Source: Hyphomicrobiales bacterium
Lineage (GTDB): Bacteria; Pseudomonadota; Alphaproteobacteria; Rhizobiales; Methyloligellaceae
Length of the DNA: 64,000 nt
NCBI GenBank assembly: GCA_021775555.1
Contig: JAJFHP010000001.1
Span: 1 to 64,000, forward strand
Reading direction: 5' to 3'
This document shows, piece after piece, positions 43,804-52,676 of the stretch. How positions within the stretch are numbered: the first letter of the stretch is position 1; every line of letters starts with the position of its first letter. The position numbers were made by a program, and so were the translations under genes. The notes beneath the pieces were generated by a model. The model was not told the origin of the DNA. It worked only from the letters and a program-made list of their open reading frames with translations, and searched no databases.

Positions 43804-45048
43804 ATGATTGGGGGACTTAAGCAAACGACAAGTCGTTTAGCCATTGCTGCTGCGGCCGGTTTGTTCACGGGCGGCATTGCCCTGACACCAGTCCAAGCGG
43901 CGGATTTGGGCGGCGACTGCTGTGCAGACCTCGAAGAGCGTGTGGCTGAACTTGAAGCTACGACAGTACGCAAGGGCAACCGTAAGGTTTCCGTGAAGCT
44001 GTCGGGCCAGGTCAATCGCTTGGTTATGCACTGGGATGACGGATTTGATGAAGACGTGTTCTTCACGGACAACGAAATCTCGAACACGCGTTTCCGCCTT
44101 ACCGGTAGCGCAACGATTAGCCCGGGCCGGACCGCAGGGTTCCGTATCGAGCAGGATATCAATATCGCCAACAACTCATCGGTTGTTTCGAATTGTGGCA
44201 CGACGATCGGTGGCAGGTGTCAGCCTATTGCCAATCAGGAAGGCAACAACACTACCAATAACGATATCGACACCCGCTATATGGATCTCTGGTTCAAGGA
44301 CGACAGAGCTGGCAAGCTCAGCCTTGGCAAGGGCGACATGGCCTCTAATGGCACTTCGCAGGTTGACCTGTCCGGAACGGGTGTTGCGACCTATTCAGCT
44401 TCTTCCGATATCGGCGGGAACTTCCATTTCCGCGTTTCGGGTACTGGTGCTGACTCAGGCGTGACCCTTGGTACGGCTATTAGTGATCTTGATGGTGCAA
44501 GCCGTCAGAATCGTATTCGTTACGATACGCCGTCTCTCGGTGGGTTCACGTTCTCAACCAGTTATGCTGCTGATGACATGGCCGATGTTGCTGTTCGCTT
44601 TAAGAAAGAGTGGAACAGTGTCCGGTGTGCAGCGGCGCTTGGTTATTTTCATGATACCAACGAGAAGAATGATGATTTCTACATCACCAGCACCTCGGGT
44701 TCGTGCATTCATACACCGTCTGGTATCAACCTGACCCTCGGTTGGGCTGATAAGGACAATGGGAACTCTTCCACCCTTGATCAGGAATGGTTCTATGCCA
44801 AGCTTGGCATCTCTCGCCGGTGGAATTCTCACGGCAAGACCAGCATCTCGATTTCGTATGGTGAGTCTGATAATGTAACTGCTCTCCAAGGTTCGGGTGA
44901 AGCTACGGCGCTCGCGATCGTTCAGAATATCGATTCGGCAGCGCTTGAGATTTACGCAGCTTGGATTCACAACGAATATGACGACAACACAGCAACGAAC
45001 TTCGAAGATCTTGACTTCGTTATTGCTGGTGCTCGGATGAGGTTCTAA
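43804..45048 (+). CDS. Outer membrane porin, alphaproteobacterial Porin_2-like
   Basis: 414-aa beta-barrel. Signal peptide MIGGLKQTTSRLAIAAAAGLF to PVQA, then a short coiled segment CCADLEERVAELEATTVRKG, then alternating amphipathic strands (KVSVKLSGQVNRLVMHWDDG, TRFRLTGSATISPGRTAGFRIEQDI, RQNRIRYDTPSLGGFTFSTSYAADD) and the C-terminal signal ending with Phe (VIAGARMRF). ATG 43804 is chosen because GGAGATGG lies just upstream and the signal peptide begins there; an in-frame start at 43774 adds ten residues. A strong terminator follows. It is a likely abundant general or anion porin. Confidence 0.92.
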   Translation: MIGGLKQTTSRLAIAAAAGLFTGGIALTPVQAADLGGDCCADLEERVAELEATTVRKGNRKVSVKLSGQVNRLVMHWDDGFDEDVFFTDNEISNTRFRLTGSATISPGRTAGFRIEQDINIANNSSVVSNCGTTIGGRCQPIANQEGNNTTNNDIDTRYMDLWFKDDRAGKLSLGKGDMASNGTSQVDLSGTGVATYSASSDIGGNFHFRVSGTGADSGVTLGTAISDLDGASRQNRIRYDTPSLGGFTFSTSYAADDMADVAVRFKKEWNSVRCAAALGYFHDTNEKNDDFYITSTSGSCIHTPSGINLTLGWADKDNGNSSTLDQEWFYAKLGISRRWNSHGKTSISISYGESDNVTALQGSGEATALAIVQNIDSAALEIYAAWIHNEYDDNTATNFEDLDFVIAGARMRF

Positions 45049-45078
45049 GCTTAAAGCTTAAAACTTCGACATGAATTG

Positions 45079-45110
45079 GAAGCCGTCCCTTCGGGGGCGG
45101 CTTCTTTTTT
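45079..45110 (+). terminator. Intrinsic terminator of the porin gene
   Basis: GAAGCCGTCCC pairs with GGGGCGGCTTC-type sequence (10-11 bp, one G-T) around a TTCG tetraloop, followed by six T. It begins 30 bases after the porin stop codon. Confidence 0.95.
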
Positions 45111-45246
45111 GCTATCAGGCCTTTGTGAGTGAATGCTTTTCGTTGCTGAGAGTGAGTCAGCACGGCCCAATCCAACAGTGGCAAAACAGCCACGCCTGGA
45201 AAATACCCCTCAGAAAATCTTCAGCATTAGCAATGCCTTAACTGGC

Positions 45247-45265
45247 AATGCAACATGCTTGCATT
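45247..45265. promoter_or_regulatory. Perfect 7-bp inverted repeat
   Basis: AATGCAA and TTGCATT surround a 5-base centre (CATGC), 45 bases before the start of the small secreted protein gene. It has the shape of a dimeric regulator site, but no regulator gene is next to it. Confidence 0.35.
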
Positions 45266-45309
45266 CGACTGCGCATGAGATCATCTTATGAGGCAGAGGA
45301 GGATTACAG

Positions 45310-45696
45310 GTGACAGGCAAAAGCACTGCACTTATTGCTGGCGTGTTTGCTCTGTGGGCCATCGGCTCAGGGACCGCGCACGCATTTGAGCAGAAATTGC
45401 TGCAGCCGACACCTGTGCCAGCCGTGCCTGCGCCCGCACTCTCGCCAACAGAACCGGCAGCACCTGCCAATCGCACCTTGTCCCTGGAAGAAATTGCGAA
45501 AGATGCCAAGCCTGAAAAGACGGGCAGGGGTATCAAGCTCCCGGGGATCAGAAAACTGTCTATCCCCAAGCTCAATTTCGGCCTCGATCTGATGTATGGA
45601 AACTCTGAACCCAGTGATACAGAGCTTGGTTTTTCCTCCGAGCAGGATGGTGATGAGGACGTAACCATCATGGGCAAGGTCAAGCGCCGCTTCTGA
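45310..45696 (+). CDS. Small secreted protein of unknown function
   Basis: 128 aa with a signal peptide (ALIAGVFALWAIGSGTAHAFE), a Pro/Ala-rich segment (QPTPVPAVPAPALSPTEPAAPA), and a short conserved-looking C-terminus (LSLEEIAKDAKPEKTGRGIKLPGIRKLSIPKLNFGLDLMYG, then acidic residues and VTIMGKVKRRF). No family recognised. The start is GTG with GAGGAGG ten bases upstream. It lies between the porin terminator and the phosphatidylcholine synthase gene and could be periplasmic or surface associated. Confidence 0.75.
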   Translation: MTGKSTALIAGVFALWAIGSGTAHAFEQKLLQPTPVPAVPAPALSPTEPAAPANRTLSLEEIAKDAKPEKTGRGIKLPGIRKLSIPKLNFGLDLMYGNSEPSDTELGFSSEQDGDEDVTIMGKVKRRF

Positions 45697-45873
45697 CAGG
45701 CGTCCACATCGTCCAATGGGGCGGCACTTTCTAAAAAAACGGTTTTGGAAGATATTATTGCTCTGTGTGCAGCCGGGGATCTGTGGGCATGTGCATGACA
45801 ATGAGACCTGCGGAAAAAAGCAGCACTAAGTGCATAAGGTAATTGAAACATCCGAACAGGAAGGAGGGATTCG

Positions 45874-46587
45874 ATGCCTGCCAGAATTATCGCAGGTTTC
45901 GCTGTCCACATCCTGACAGCCTCAGGTGCCGTATGCGGTCTGATCGCATTGCATCATGCGGTGCTGCATGAATGGATGCAGACCTTTTCGTGGCTTGGGG
46001 TGGCCGTGATTATTGACGCGATCGACGGTCCGATCGCCCGCAAAGTACAGGTTGAACTCGTTCTGCCTCGTTTCAGTGGCGCCCGGCTAGATCTGGTGGT
46101 GGATTATTTCAATTATTGCGTCATACCGGCGTTTATCGTGATGGAAAGCGGGCGTGCGGGTTCGGATTACGGCCTGCTGGCCGGAGCGATCATTCTATTA
46201 AGTTCGCTATTTCATTTCTCGGATATCCAAAGCAAGACGAAAGACGGGTTTTTCGTAGGATTTCCAACGCTCTGGAATGTCGTTTGCCTCTATTTATTTG
46301 TCTTCGATCTGGGTGTTGCAGCTACTCTGGCCGTCATCCTGGCGCTGGCCATAGCGACGTTCATCCCTGTGAAGTGGGTTCATCCAGTGCGCGTGCAGCG
46401 GTGGCGAGGACTCACCATGGGCCTGACGTTTATTTGGGCAGCGTCCGCTCTTTATGAAGTGAGTCGTAATTTTCCTGCCACACTGCCAGCCCAAGCGATA
46501 TTTGCCGTGACGGCGATTTATTACCTGTCTCTAGGTGTGTTCCGTACACTCGAGGAGCGGTATTTCAGCAAAGACACGTCCGTGTAA
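45874..46587 (+). CDS. pcs: Phosphatidylcholine synthase
   Basis: Condenses choline with CDP-diacylglycerol to make phosphatidylcholine. The 237-aa membrane protein has the CDP-alcohol phosphotransferase motif in the variant spacing used by Pcs: DG-x2-AR-x12-G-x3-D-x3-D (DGPIARKVQVELVLPRFSG, then ARLD and LVVD). About seven hydrophobic segments follow. AAGGAGGG precedes the ATG. Pcs is typical of Hyphomicrobiales and related alphaproteobacteria and implies that choline is taken up or produced. Confidence 0.92.
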   Translation: MPARIIAGFAVHILTASGAVCGLIALHHAVLHEWMQTFSWLGVAVIIDAIDGPIARKVQVELVLPRFSGARLDLVVDYFNYCVIPAFIVMESGRAGSDYGLLAGAIILLSSLFHFSDIQSKTKDGFFVGFPTLWNVVCLYLFVFDLGVAATLAVILALAIATFIPVKWVHPVRVQRWRGLTMGLTFIWAASALYEVSRNFPATLPAQAIFAVTAIYYLSLGVFRTLEERYFSKDTSV

Positions 46588-46716
46588 AGCCGGTATCCTG
46601 GGAATATTCCAGGCAACAAATGTTGGACGTATTGATTTGACTGCGTTATGAGCGATGATCCGGGCGCTACTCATTGTGCCAATGCCCAAAGATAAATTTT
46701 CCAGGTATTACGCACT

Positions 46717-47448
46717 ATGATCGATTGGCTCTTTGATCCGACAATCTGGGCGAGCCTCGTGACCCTCACCGCGATGGAAATCGTGCTGGGAATTGACAAT
46801 GTGGTTTTCATTTCCGTCATCGTGGCACGGTTGGAGCCGCGCCATCGTGAGAAAATCAGGCAAGTAGGTTTGGGCTTGGCATTGCTGTTTCGCGTGATGC
46901 TGCTGTTTGCAATTACCTGGTTGATCGGATTGACCCAGCCCGTGTTCACTCTTTTTGAGCACCAGGTATCATGGCGCGACCTGATCTTGATTGCCGGAGG
47001 ATTGTTCCTGCTGGCCAAAGCCACCAGGGAAATTCACGAAAGTATCGAAGATGGCAATGGCGATGGAATGACGAAGAACGTCTCAGGCGGTTTCTGGGGC
47101 TTTATACTTCAGATTGCAATTATCGATCTGGTCTTTTCCGTCGATTCGATCATTACAGCGATCGGCATGGCGGAGCATGTCGAGGTCATGATCGCGGCAG
47201 TCATAATTTCCATGTTTGTCATGTATCTGGCATCAGGACCGGTGTCGGATTTCGTCGAACGCCATCCGACAACGCGAATGTTGGCTCTGAGCTTTTTGTT
47301 CCTGATTGGCGCGGCGCTCGTAGCCGATGGTATGGCGTTCCACATTCCGCGCGGATACATCTATTTCGCTATGGGCTTTGCGGCAATGGTCGAAACCATG
47401 AATGTCTGGTCTCAGAGCCGGCGTCGCAGAAAATCCGGGAAAAAATAG
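46717..47448 (+). CDS. TerC family integral membrane protein
   Basis: 243 aa with about seven membrane spans and the family hallmarks LTAMEIVLGIDNVVFISVIVARL and LQIAIIDLVFSVDSIITAIGM, each with acidic residues inside membrane segments. TerC-type proteins are linked to metal (notably Mn) efflux or to tellurite resistance; no ter genes are nearby. The start ATG lacks a strong ribosome-binding site. Confidence 0.9.
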   Translation: MIDWLFDPTIWASLVTLTAMEIVLGIDNVVFISVIVARLEPRHREKIRQVGLGLALLFRVMLLFAITWLIGLTQPVFTLFEHQVSWRDLILIAGGLFLLAKATREIHESIEDGNGDGMTKNVSGGFWGFILQIAIIDLVFSVDSIITAIGMAEHVEVMIAAVIISMFVMYLASGPVSDFVERHPTTRMLALSFLFLIGAALVADGMAFHIPRGYIYFAMGFAAMVETMNVWSQSRRRRKSGKK

Positions 47449-47856
47449 AATCGCGGACCAGGAATAATCGCATACATGCCTTCTTGCACTCGTCTGGTCG
47501 CGGATAATGGGCAATATCAGCCGTTATCCGGGCAATAATGTGCCAGCACGGTGCACATCAACCCGTGACACATGATGCAATCGCCTGCCTGCTCCTGATG
47601 TTTTTCAGGCAAGAAGGCGTGTGGCCAATGTTTCTTAAAATTATATATATTTAAATATTTCAATGACATACGAGTGAATCCTGAATGATCAATCAAGGAA
47701 TACTCCTGAAATTTATTCCTATATGGCCTGGTGATTGCAGGATGGTCGGGCAATGCGCGTCTGCAAATTCGTAAGCCGTGACAAAAAATCGACATTATTG
47801 CAGTGCGGTATCTCGCGCTGCATCGCAATAGAATTGAAATAACAAGGGGCATACCC
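47449..47856. other. Intergenic region with two stem structures
   Basis: 408 bases. CGCGGACCAG near 47453 can pair with CTGGTCGCG near 47494 (one bulge), and CGGATAA (47501-47507) pairs with TTATCCG (47524-47530). Neither is followed by a T-run, so they are weak terminator candidates for the terC-like gene. The remaining 300 bases become AT-rich near 47640 and probably carry the promoter of the next gene. Confidence 0.45.
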
Positions 47857-48246
47857 ATGAAACGGATTTTTCTTTTCGCCGCTCTGGCCGGTTTCGCAAC
47901 AACAGCCACCCAGGCGGCCAATTTTGGCGAATTGAAAGGACCAGCCGTTCGCAAAGCTCTCTCGGGAAAGACGGTATATCTGAGCGCAAGCGGTATTGTT
48001 CTGCCAATCAAATACCGGACCAACGGGACGATGAGTGGCAACCTGAAAGCTTCCGCCGCAGCATTTACAGGTGGTGCATCGGCTCAGGATTCGGGTCGCT
48101 GGTGGATTGCCAAGGACCAGTTGTGCCAGCAATGGAAGCGCTGGCAGGGCGGCAAGTCATGGTGCTACAAGCTTTCACGCCAGGGGCAGAATGTGGTCTG
48201 GGTGCGTAACGATGGACGGCGCGGCACTGCGCGCATCAGCAGTTAG
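47857..48246 (+). CDS. Small secreted protein, DUF995-like (tentative)
   Basis: 129 aa with a signal peptide (MKRIFLFAALAGFATTATQAANF) and a compact domain: LSGKTVYLSASGIVLPIKYRTNGTMSG, then GRWWIAKDQLCQQWKRWQGGKSWCYKLSRQGQNVVWV. Two Cys and several Trp suggest a small disulfide-linked beta fold as in DUF995-type proteins of rhizobia; this is by resemblance only. ATG 47857 has AAGGGG upstream and starts the signal peptide; an upstream in-frame GTG (47803) does not. Confidence 0.8.
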   Translation: MKRIFLFAALAGFATTATQAANFGELKGPAVRKALSGKTVYLSASGIVLPIKYRTNGTMSGNLKASAAAFTGGASAQDSGRWWIAKDQLCQQWKRWQGGKSWCYKLSRQGQNVVWVRNDGRRGTARISS

Positions 48247-48306
48247 ACTGACCTGTCCGTACAAAACCTGATGTTTCAGTCACGCAGAACCGCATGCAGT
48301 CCCTTG

Positions 48307-49857
48307 CTAGGACCTGGGTTCATCTCTGGCTGCGTGTAGCCATTTCTCATAGGGATCTGAGCAACCTCTGTCATCGCTGATATTAAGGCAAGTACTTGAT
48401 GGCAATTTGAGTTGGCTGAATTCGACCAACCTGCCGAGGGTCGTTTGCGGATCCTCAACCATCTCCTCATACTGGACGAGCATGGCTTGATTCCCAAGCT
48501 TTTCCAACCAGTTATCAATCATCTGGTAATACTGCGAAATGTACTCGTATATATCAGGAATATTGTAGGCGAATTGGTTGCTGTTGGATTTGTAGAGTTT
48601 GCTGAAGATACGCAGCGCGAGATCATCCTCATCCCTTTTCCTGAAGATAAAGCGTGCATCGGGAACACATTCTACCAGGCGCCCGACATCGTAGATTGCA
48701 CCGGGGTGCGTGACTGTGAGCACGCGAGCGTCTCCGGCAACGGTCTTTAATTTAGAATGATATATGTCGGAAATTGAACCGTTGAGTTCTGCTGGAAGAT
48801 TTGCAAGCAAGTCCACCGTTAGCAATCCTGCACGCTGCGAAGCGAGGGTTGCAGTGGATGTGGCAATCTTGTTTTCGTATCCCACTTTGACACCGTCTAT
48901 AGATGCAAAGAGGCTTTCAAGAGAAGTCTTGCCGGCGCGGGAAGGTCCCAGGATGAAAAGCGATATGGGGGTCTGGCTGTCTTTTACTCTGGTCGGTCCT
49001 GGCATTGGCGGCTCCCAGCCCATGGCCGTTTCAACAAACGCTTTTCCCTGTTCGAAATATGTTTTTCGCTGTTCTTGAGTGTCTTCGGCAATCTGACTGT
49101 TTACGTCGGTCCAGCAGCACCAGGCGTCTTCATAATGTCCATCCTTATGAAGCAGGGTGCCTCGCGCATAAGCGATATGATGCGGAGTTGCCTCCCATTC
49201 GTCCGTTTGCGCAGGTCCCAGTTCTTCAATAGCCGTCAGCAAATCCACGCCAGTGGGAGAGGGTGGTAACTGACTCAACGTATAGTAGGTAAGGGCCTTA
49301 TGGTCGCGGGAAAGCGGTGTTTGAAGGGCGACCGTAAGTGTTTGCACGGCGTCGTCGAAGCGTTCCAGCATCACATAGCAAATGGCGAGATCAATAGCCG
49401 CACTTGAATAGCCGGGGTCCCTGGCCAATGTCATTTTATAATACTCGGCTGCGGAAGCGTGATGGGACTGATTCTGGCGTGCAGACCCGAGCAAGTAGAG
49501 TATTTTTGGATTATCACCGTTGAGTATCAGCGCTTGTTCAAGGCACCGGAAGCCACATTCATTTGCGCCGAGTTGCAGATAAACACTGCCGAGATTGTAC
49601 AGGGTAGACCAGTCCCTGGGGTTCAGCATGACCGCTCTTTGCAGGTGAGGGTAAGCTGCCGCCCAGTCCTGGTTCTCCATATGGATCAGGCCCAGGGAAT
49701 ACAATGCTGCGGTATAATCCGGGTTTTGATCCAGAAGCAGCTCATATATTTTCCGTGCCTGATCCCTTTCACCGGCATCTCGCAGACGATCAGCCATGAG
49801 CAGTGACTTGTGGGCGTCTCTGACTTCTGAAATGGTATATTGAGGTGTTTGACTCAT
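48307..49857 (-). CDS. TPR protein with sulfotransferase-like P-loop domain (paralogue A)
   Basis: 516 aa. Residues 10-270 hold about six TPR units (ARKIYELLLDQNPDYTAALYSLG, AAYPHLQRAVMLNPRDWSTL). The C-terminal 220 residues resemble a sulfotransferase: a phosphate loop, VTHPGAIYDVGRLVECVPDARFIFRKRDEDDLALRIF, and the YEEMVEDPQTTLGRLVEF segment typical of the family. However the loop reads GPSRAGKT (about 304-311), a canonical Walker A, where sulfotransferases have PRSGTT, and the 3'-phosphate-binding Ser is replaced by Arg. So PAPS use is doubtful. ATG 49857 has GAGAGATAAG upstream. It is divergent from its paralogue. Confidence 0.82.
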   Translation of the reverse strand: MSQTPQYTISEVRDAHKSLLMADRLRDAGERDQARKIYELLLDQNPDYTAALYSLGLIHMENQDWAAAYPHLQRAVMLNPRDWSTLYNLGSVYLQLGANECGFRCLEQALILNGDNPKILYLLGSARQNQSHHASAAEYYKMTLARDPGYSSAAIDLAICYVMLERFDDAVQTLTVALQTPLSRDHKALTYYTLSQLPPSPTGVDLLTAIEELGPAQTDEWEATPHHIAYARGTLLHKDGHYEDAWCCWTDVNSQIAEDTQEQRKTYFEQGKAFVETAMGWEPPMPGPTRVKDSQTPISLFILGPSRAGKTSLESLFASIDGVKVGYENKIATSTATLASQRAGLLTVDLLANLPAELNGSISDIYHSKLKTVAGDARVLTVTHPGAIYDVGRLVECVPDARFIFRKRDEDDLALRIFSKLYKSNSNQFAYNIPDIYEYISQYYQMIDNWLEKLGNQAMLVQYEEMVEDPQTTLGRLVEFSQLKLPSSTCLNISDDRGCSDPYEKWLHAARDEPRS

Positions 49858-49870
49858 CTTATCTCTCAAA

Positions 49871-49957
49871 TTTCAGTCTGCCGGACAGTCTCAATTATCT
49901 ATCCCGTTTGCCAGGTAAGATAACACTTCATGATATGTGCAAGTGGTTAGACTGAAA
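49871..49957. promoter_or_regulatory. Widely spaced 9-bp inverted repeat in divergent promoter region
   Basis: TTTCAGTCT (49871-49879) and AGACTGAAA (49949-49957) are perfect reverse complements 69 bases apart, between the two divergent TPR-sulfotransferase-like genes. They could be paired regulator sites, or duplicated leader sequence left by an inverted gene duplication. Confidence 0.4.
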
Positions 49958-50068
49958 CAGGGTTGGAAGTTAGGATGGTATCTTGAGGCAAAGTGCCATA
50001 ACTCCCGAATAGAAAATCAACTCTAATAGCGATAAAAATTATCGGCATAGCGGTGAAGAGTTTAGGTC

Positions 50069-51649
50069 ATGGTTCAGGACTCCGATGGTTCAGCTGGTGT
50101 TTGTCATGCATCTGAAGAGGCACACCGCAAGCTCGAAGAAGCCAAGCAGTTTTTACATAACGGGAAGTATCTCAATGCGAGGGATATCTGTCGCGAACTT
50201 CTTAAGGAGCATACCGAATATGTAAGCGCAATGATGCTTCTTGGTCAGGTGTATGTAGCGCTACAGGATTACAATGCAGCTTTACCGTGCTTCAGCCGGG
50301 CTGCAATGCTCAGTCCCAATGAGCCGTCAATATGCGCTCAGCTGGCTCAGAATTATTTTCATCTTGGCGCCGGGCAGATGGCACTCCATACAGCAGAACT
50401 AGCTCTCTCCCTACAGCCTCAGGACACGCTGGCCGACGAGGTTCATTTGCTTTTGGGAAGAGTTTATGCGCAGCAAGCCGATTTTGAACGCGCTGGAGAA
50501 CATCTGGAAAAGGCACTTTCCATAAATCCTGAATTGAATGAGGCAACTCTGTTGCAGGTTCGGTGTTTACTGGAGCTGGGGGAGTGGGACAAAGCTGCAA
50601 ATGCATATGCATCCATTCCTGAGGGCAATTTGTCACTGATGGAGCGCTCCTGGATCGTTTTCAAGCTTGCAGGTCACGCCGATACTGGCGCTGCAAAAGA
50701 TATCCTCGTGCGAATTGAAGAGCTGTCAGGTGAGGGAGCAATAATCGACGATAAGAAGCAGCGAACACTCTTCGAAGCACGTCTTGAACTTGCAAGGGCT
50801 TCAATTCATGAAGTACAGGAGAAGCATAAGGCGGCCTGGAAAGCGTTGAAGGCTGGCAATATACCGATGCATAAGCTCTATGCGGGAGACTATGTGAAGA
50901 GCAAGAGCCAGTTAAGTCATACACTTAGACGTGCGGCTGGATGGAATTTCGCAGGAGCTGCTGCAATTCCTGATGGAAGCAACCCGCCTTTGTCCCTGCT
51001 CATACTGGGACCTTCACAAGCCGGAAAAACAATTCTGGAGAGACTGATCGGTGCCATTGAGGGAAGTAGACCCGGCCACGAAAGCAATATAGTTCATACC
51101 GCCACGTCCCGGACATGCAACTCGGAAGGCTTAATGACGCTGCAGTTTCCAGGGCAGCTACCGAGATCAATCCATGAGGCACTCACTGAAACCTATGTGG
51201 ACGAGCTCAGTTTGTGTGCGCCTGAAGCGAAACTTTTCACAATAACTCATCCAGGCATGATCATGGACCTAGGGCCGATTGCAGAGACCATTCCTAGAAT
51301 GCGTGTGATTTTTGTCGACCGCGATGTCGATGACACTGCCTTTCGGATTTTCGGTAAGGTCGATGGTGGCGAAACCAGCTGTTTCGCCAACGATGTTGCC
51401 TGCATATACGAATATCTTGAAAGCTATAGACAGTTGACAGCTGCTTGGGCTGAATGTCTGCCGGGGCTCACCATGCGAGTGAGCTATGAGGAAATGATCT
51501 CCGATCCAAAAAAGATCCTGAAGCAGATTGCCGAATTTTGTGATCTGCCTGTACCCAGAGGTAAACTGCCGGATATTGTTGATGATCGGGGATGTGCGAA
51601 GCCATACCTTGAACATCTCAAGTCGGCGAGGACTTCGAGCCAGAAATGA
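50069..51649 (+). CDS. TPR protein with sulfotransferase-like P-loop domain (paralogue B)
   Basis: 526 aa with the same plan as the divergent neighbour: N-terminal TPR array (ARDICRELLKEHTEYVSAMMLLG, ALPCFSRAAMLSPNEPSICA, AGEHLEKALSINPELNEA), then a sulfotransferase-like domain with GPSQAGKTILERL (Walker A at about 314-321), FTITHPGMIMDLGPIAETIP, IFVDRDVDDTAFRIFG and VSYEEMISDPKKILKQIAEFCDLPV. The shared RD-x2-D-x-A-x-RIF and THPG motifs in both paralogues mark a distinct subfamily. Substrate unknown. Confidence 0.82.
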   Translation: MVQDSDGSAGVCHASEEAHRKLEEAKQFLHNGKYLNARDICRELLKEHTEYVSAMMLLGQVYVALQDYNAALPCFSRAAMLSPNEPSICAQLAQNYFHLGAGQMALHTAELALSLQPQDTLADEVHLLLGRVYAQQADFERAGEHLEKALSINPELNEATLLQVRCLLELGEWDKAANAYASIPEGNLSLMERSWIVFKLAGHADTGAAKDILVRIEELSGEGAIIDDKKQRTLFEARLELARASIHEVQEKHKAAWKALKAGNIPMHKLYAGDYVKSKSQLSHTLRRAAGWNFAGAAAIPDGSNPPLSLLILGPSQAGKTILERLIGAIEGSRPGHESNIVHTATSRTCNSEGLMTLQFPGQLPRSIHEALTETYVDELSLCAPEAKLFTITHPGMIMDLGPIAETIPRMRVIFVDRDVDDTAFRIFGKVDGGETSCFANDVACIYEYLESYRQLTAAWAECLPGLTMRVSYEEMISDPKKILKQIAEFCDLPVPRGKLPDIVDDRGCAKPYLEHLKSARTSSQK

Positions 51650-51811
51650 TGACGTTCATATTCATAGACGCAGCGAGCTATGTCATGATGAAATACATTC
51701 ATATGACATCATATGCATAGCTCTTTCTGGTGATGTTGTTGGTAATGAGTGTCTTCCTCACATGCATCACAATAAATATTATAGGGAACTACACTGATAT
51801 AATTTATGAAA

Positions 51812-51901
51812 TGGCGGATGGGGAGGGATTCGAACCCCCGAGACGCTTGCACGCCTGCTGGTTTTCAAGACCAGTGCCTTCAACCACTCGGCCACCCATC
51901 C
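51812..51901 (-). tRNA. tRNA-Ser (anticodon TGA)
   Basis: Read on the minus strand, GGATGGG pairs with CCCATCC, the anticodon loop is CTTGAAA with anticodon TGA, a long variable arm (AGGCGTGCAAGCGTCT region) marks a serine tRNA, and the T-arm contains GGTTCGAATCC. Discriminator G and an encoded CCA complete the 90-nt gene. Confidence 0.97.
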
Positions 51902-51958
51902 AAGATCGATCTTAATGCCGGAAAACGAGCAAGACGTTAAGACCAAAATTAATTGGTT

Positions 51959-52672
51959 TTATGGTTTTCCCCGGTCCTGAAGCGCTTCTTTCACTGTTTC
52001 AAACTTGTTGGCCAAGTGGCTTTTTAGGATTGCCGCCAATTCCGCGCCGTTGCGCGCCTCCAGTGAGGCAATGATCTGCTCATGTTCCTGCACAGCCTGG
52101 GTCCAGCGTGAGGTGGACATATTGGCCAAATAGCGCGCCTGACGAATGCGGCCCTCAAGACCGCGATAGAGCGCTGAAAGGGTCTGGTTGCCGGCAGCCG
52201 ACAAAATCATCTCATGGATTTGCTGGTTGGTGCGGAAATAGAGTTTGAGCTCGCGTGCTTCATAATGCGTAACCATTTCCAGGTGAAGCTTCTTGATCTT
52301 TTCGATTTCAGCGTCGGTGATATTGGCGCAGGCCATCTCGCCAGATAGCGCTTCCAGAGCACCCATGACGGGGAACGCTTCCTCGAGATCTTCCAATGTG
52401 AGATCGGCGATCATCGCGCCGCGATTTGGCGTCAGCGTCACCAGCCCGTCATTGGCCAGAACCTTGAGCGCCTCGCGCAGGGGCGTGCGGGAGACGCCAA
52501 AGCGTTCGCACAATTCTTTTTCCGGCACCTTATCGCCAGGCGCCAGGTCGCCGTCGATGATCATCGAACGCAGGCGCTCCAGAAGCTCATCATGCAGGGT
52601 GCGCCGAACGATCGGATCCGGTGCCGCGCTGATGGTTTCACGGGTCAGGGTTGCCATTGTGTCATGTGACAT
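51959..52672 (-). CDS. GntR-family transcriptional regulator, FCD (FadR-like) subfamily
   Basis: 237-aa DNA-binding regulator. The winged helix-turn-helix is LRSMIIDGDLAPGDKVPEKELCERFGVSRTPLREALKVLANDGLVTLTPNRGAMIADL (in blocks), followed by an all-helical FCD ligand-binding domain. The frame stays open upstream into the dehydrogenase gene, but ATG 52672 starts four bases after that gene's stop and begins the homologous sequence. Co-transcription with the dehydrogenase and the palindrome at the divergent promoter make it the likely local regulator, probably responding to a 2-hydroxy or 2-oxo acid. Confidence 0.92.
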   Translation of the reverse strand: MSHDTMATLTRETISAAPDPIVRRTLHDELLERLRSMIIDGDLAPGDKVPEKELCERFGVSRTPLREALKVLANDGLVTLTPNRGAMIADLTLEDLEEAFPVMGALEALSGEMACANITDAEIEKIKKLHLEMVTHYEARELKLYFRTNQQIHEMILSAAGNQTLSALYRGLEGRIRQARYLANMSTSRWTQAVQEHEQIIASLEARNGAELAAILKSHLANKFETVKEALQDRGKP

Positions 52673-52676
52673 GGAT

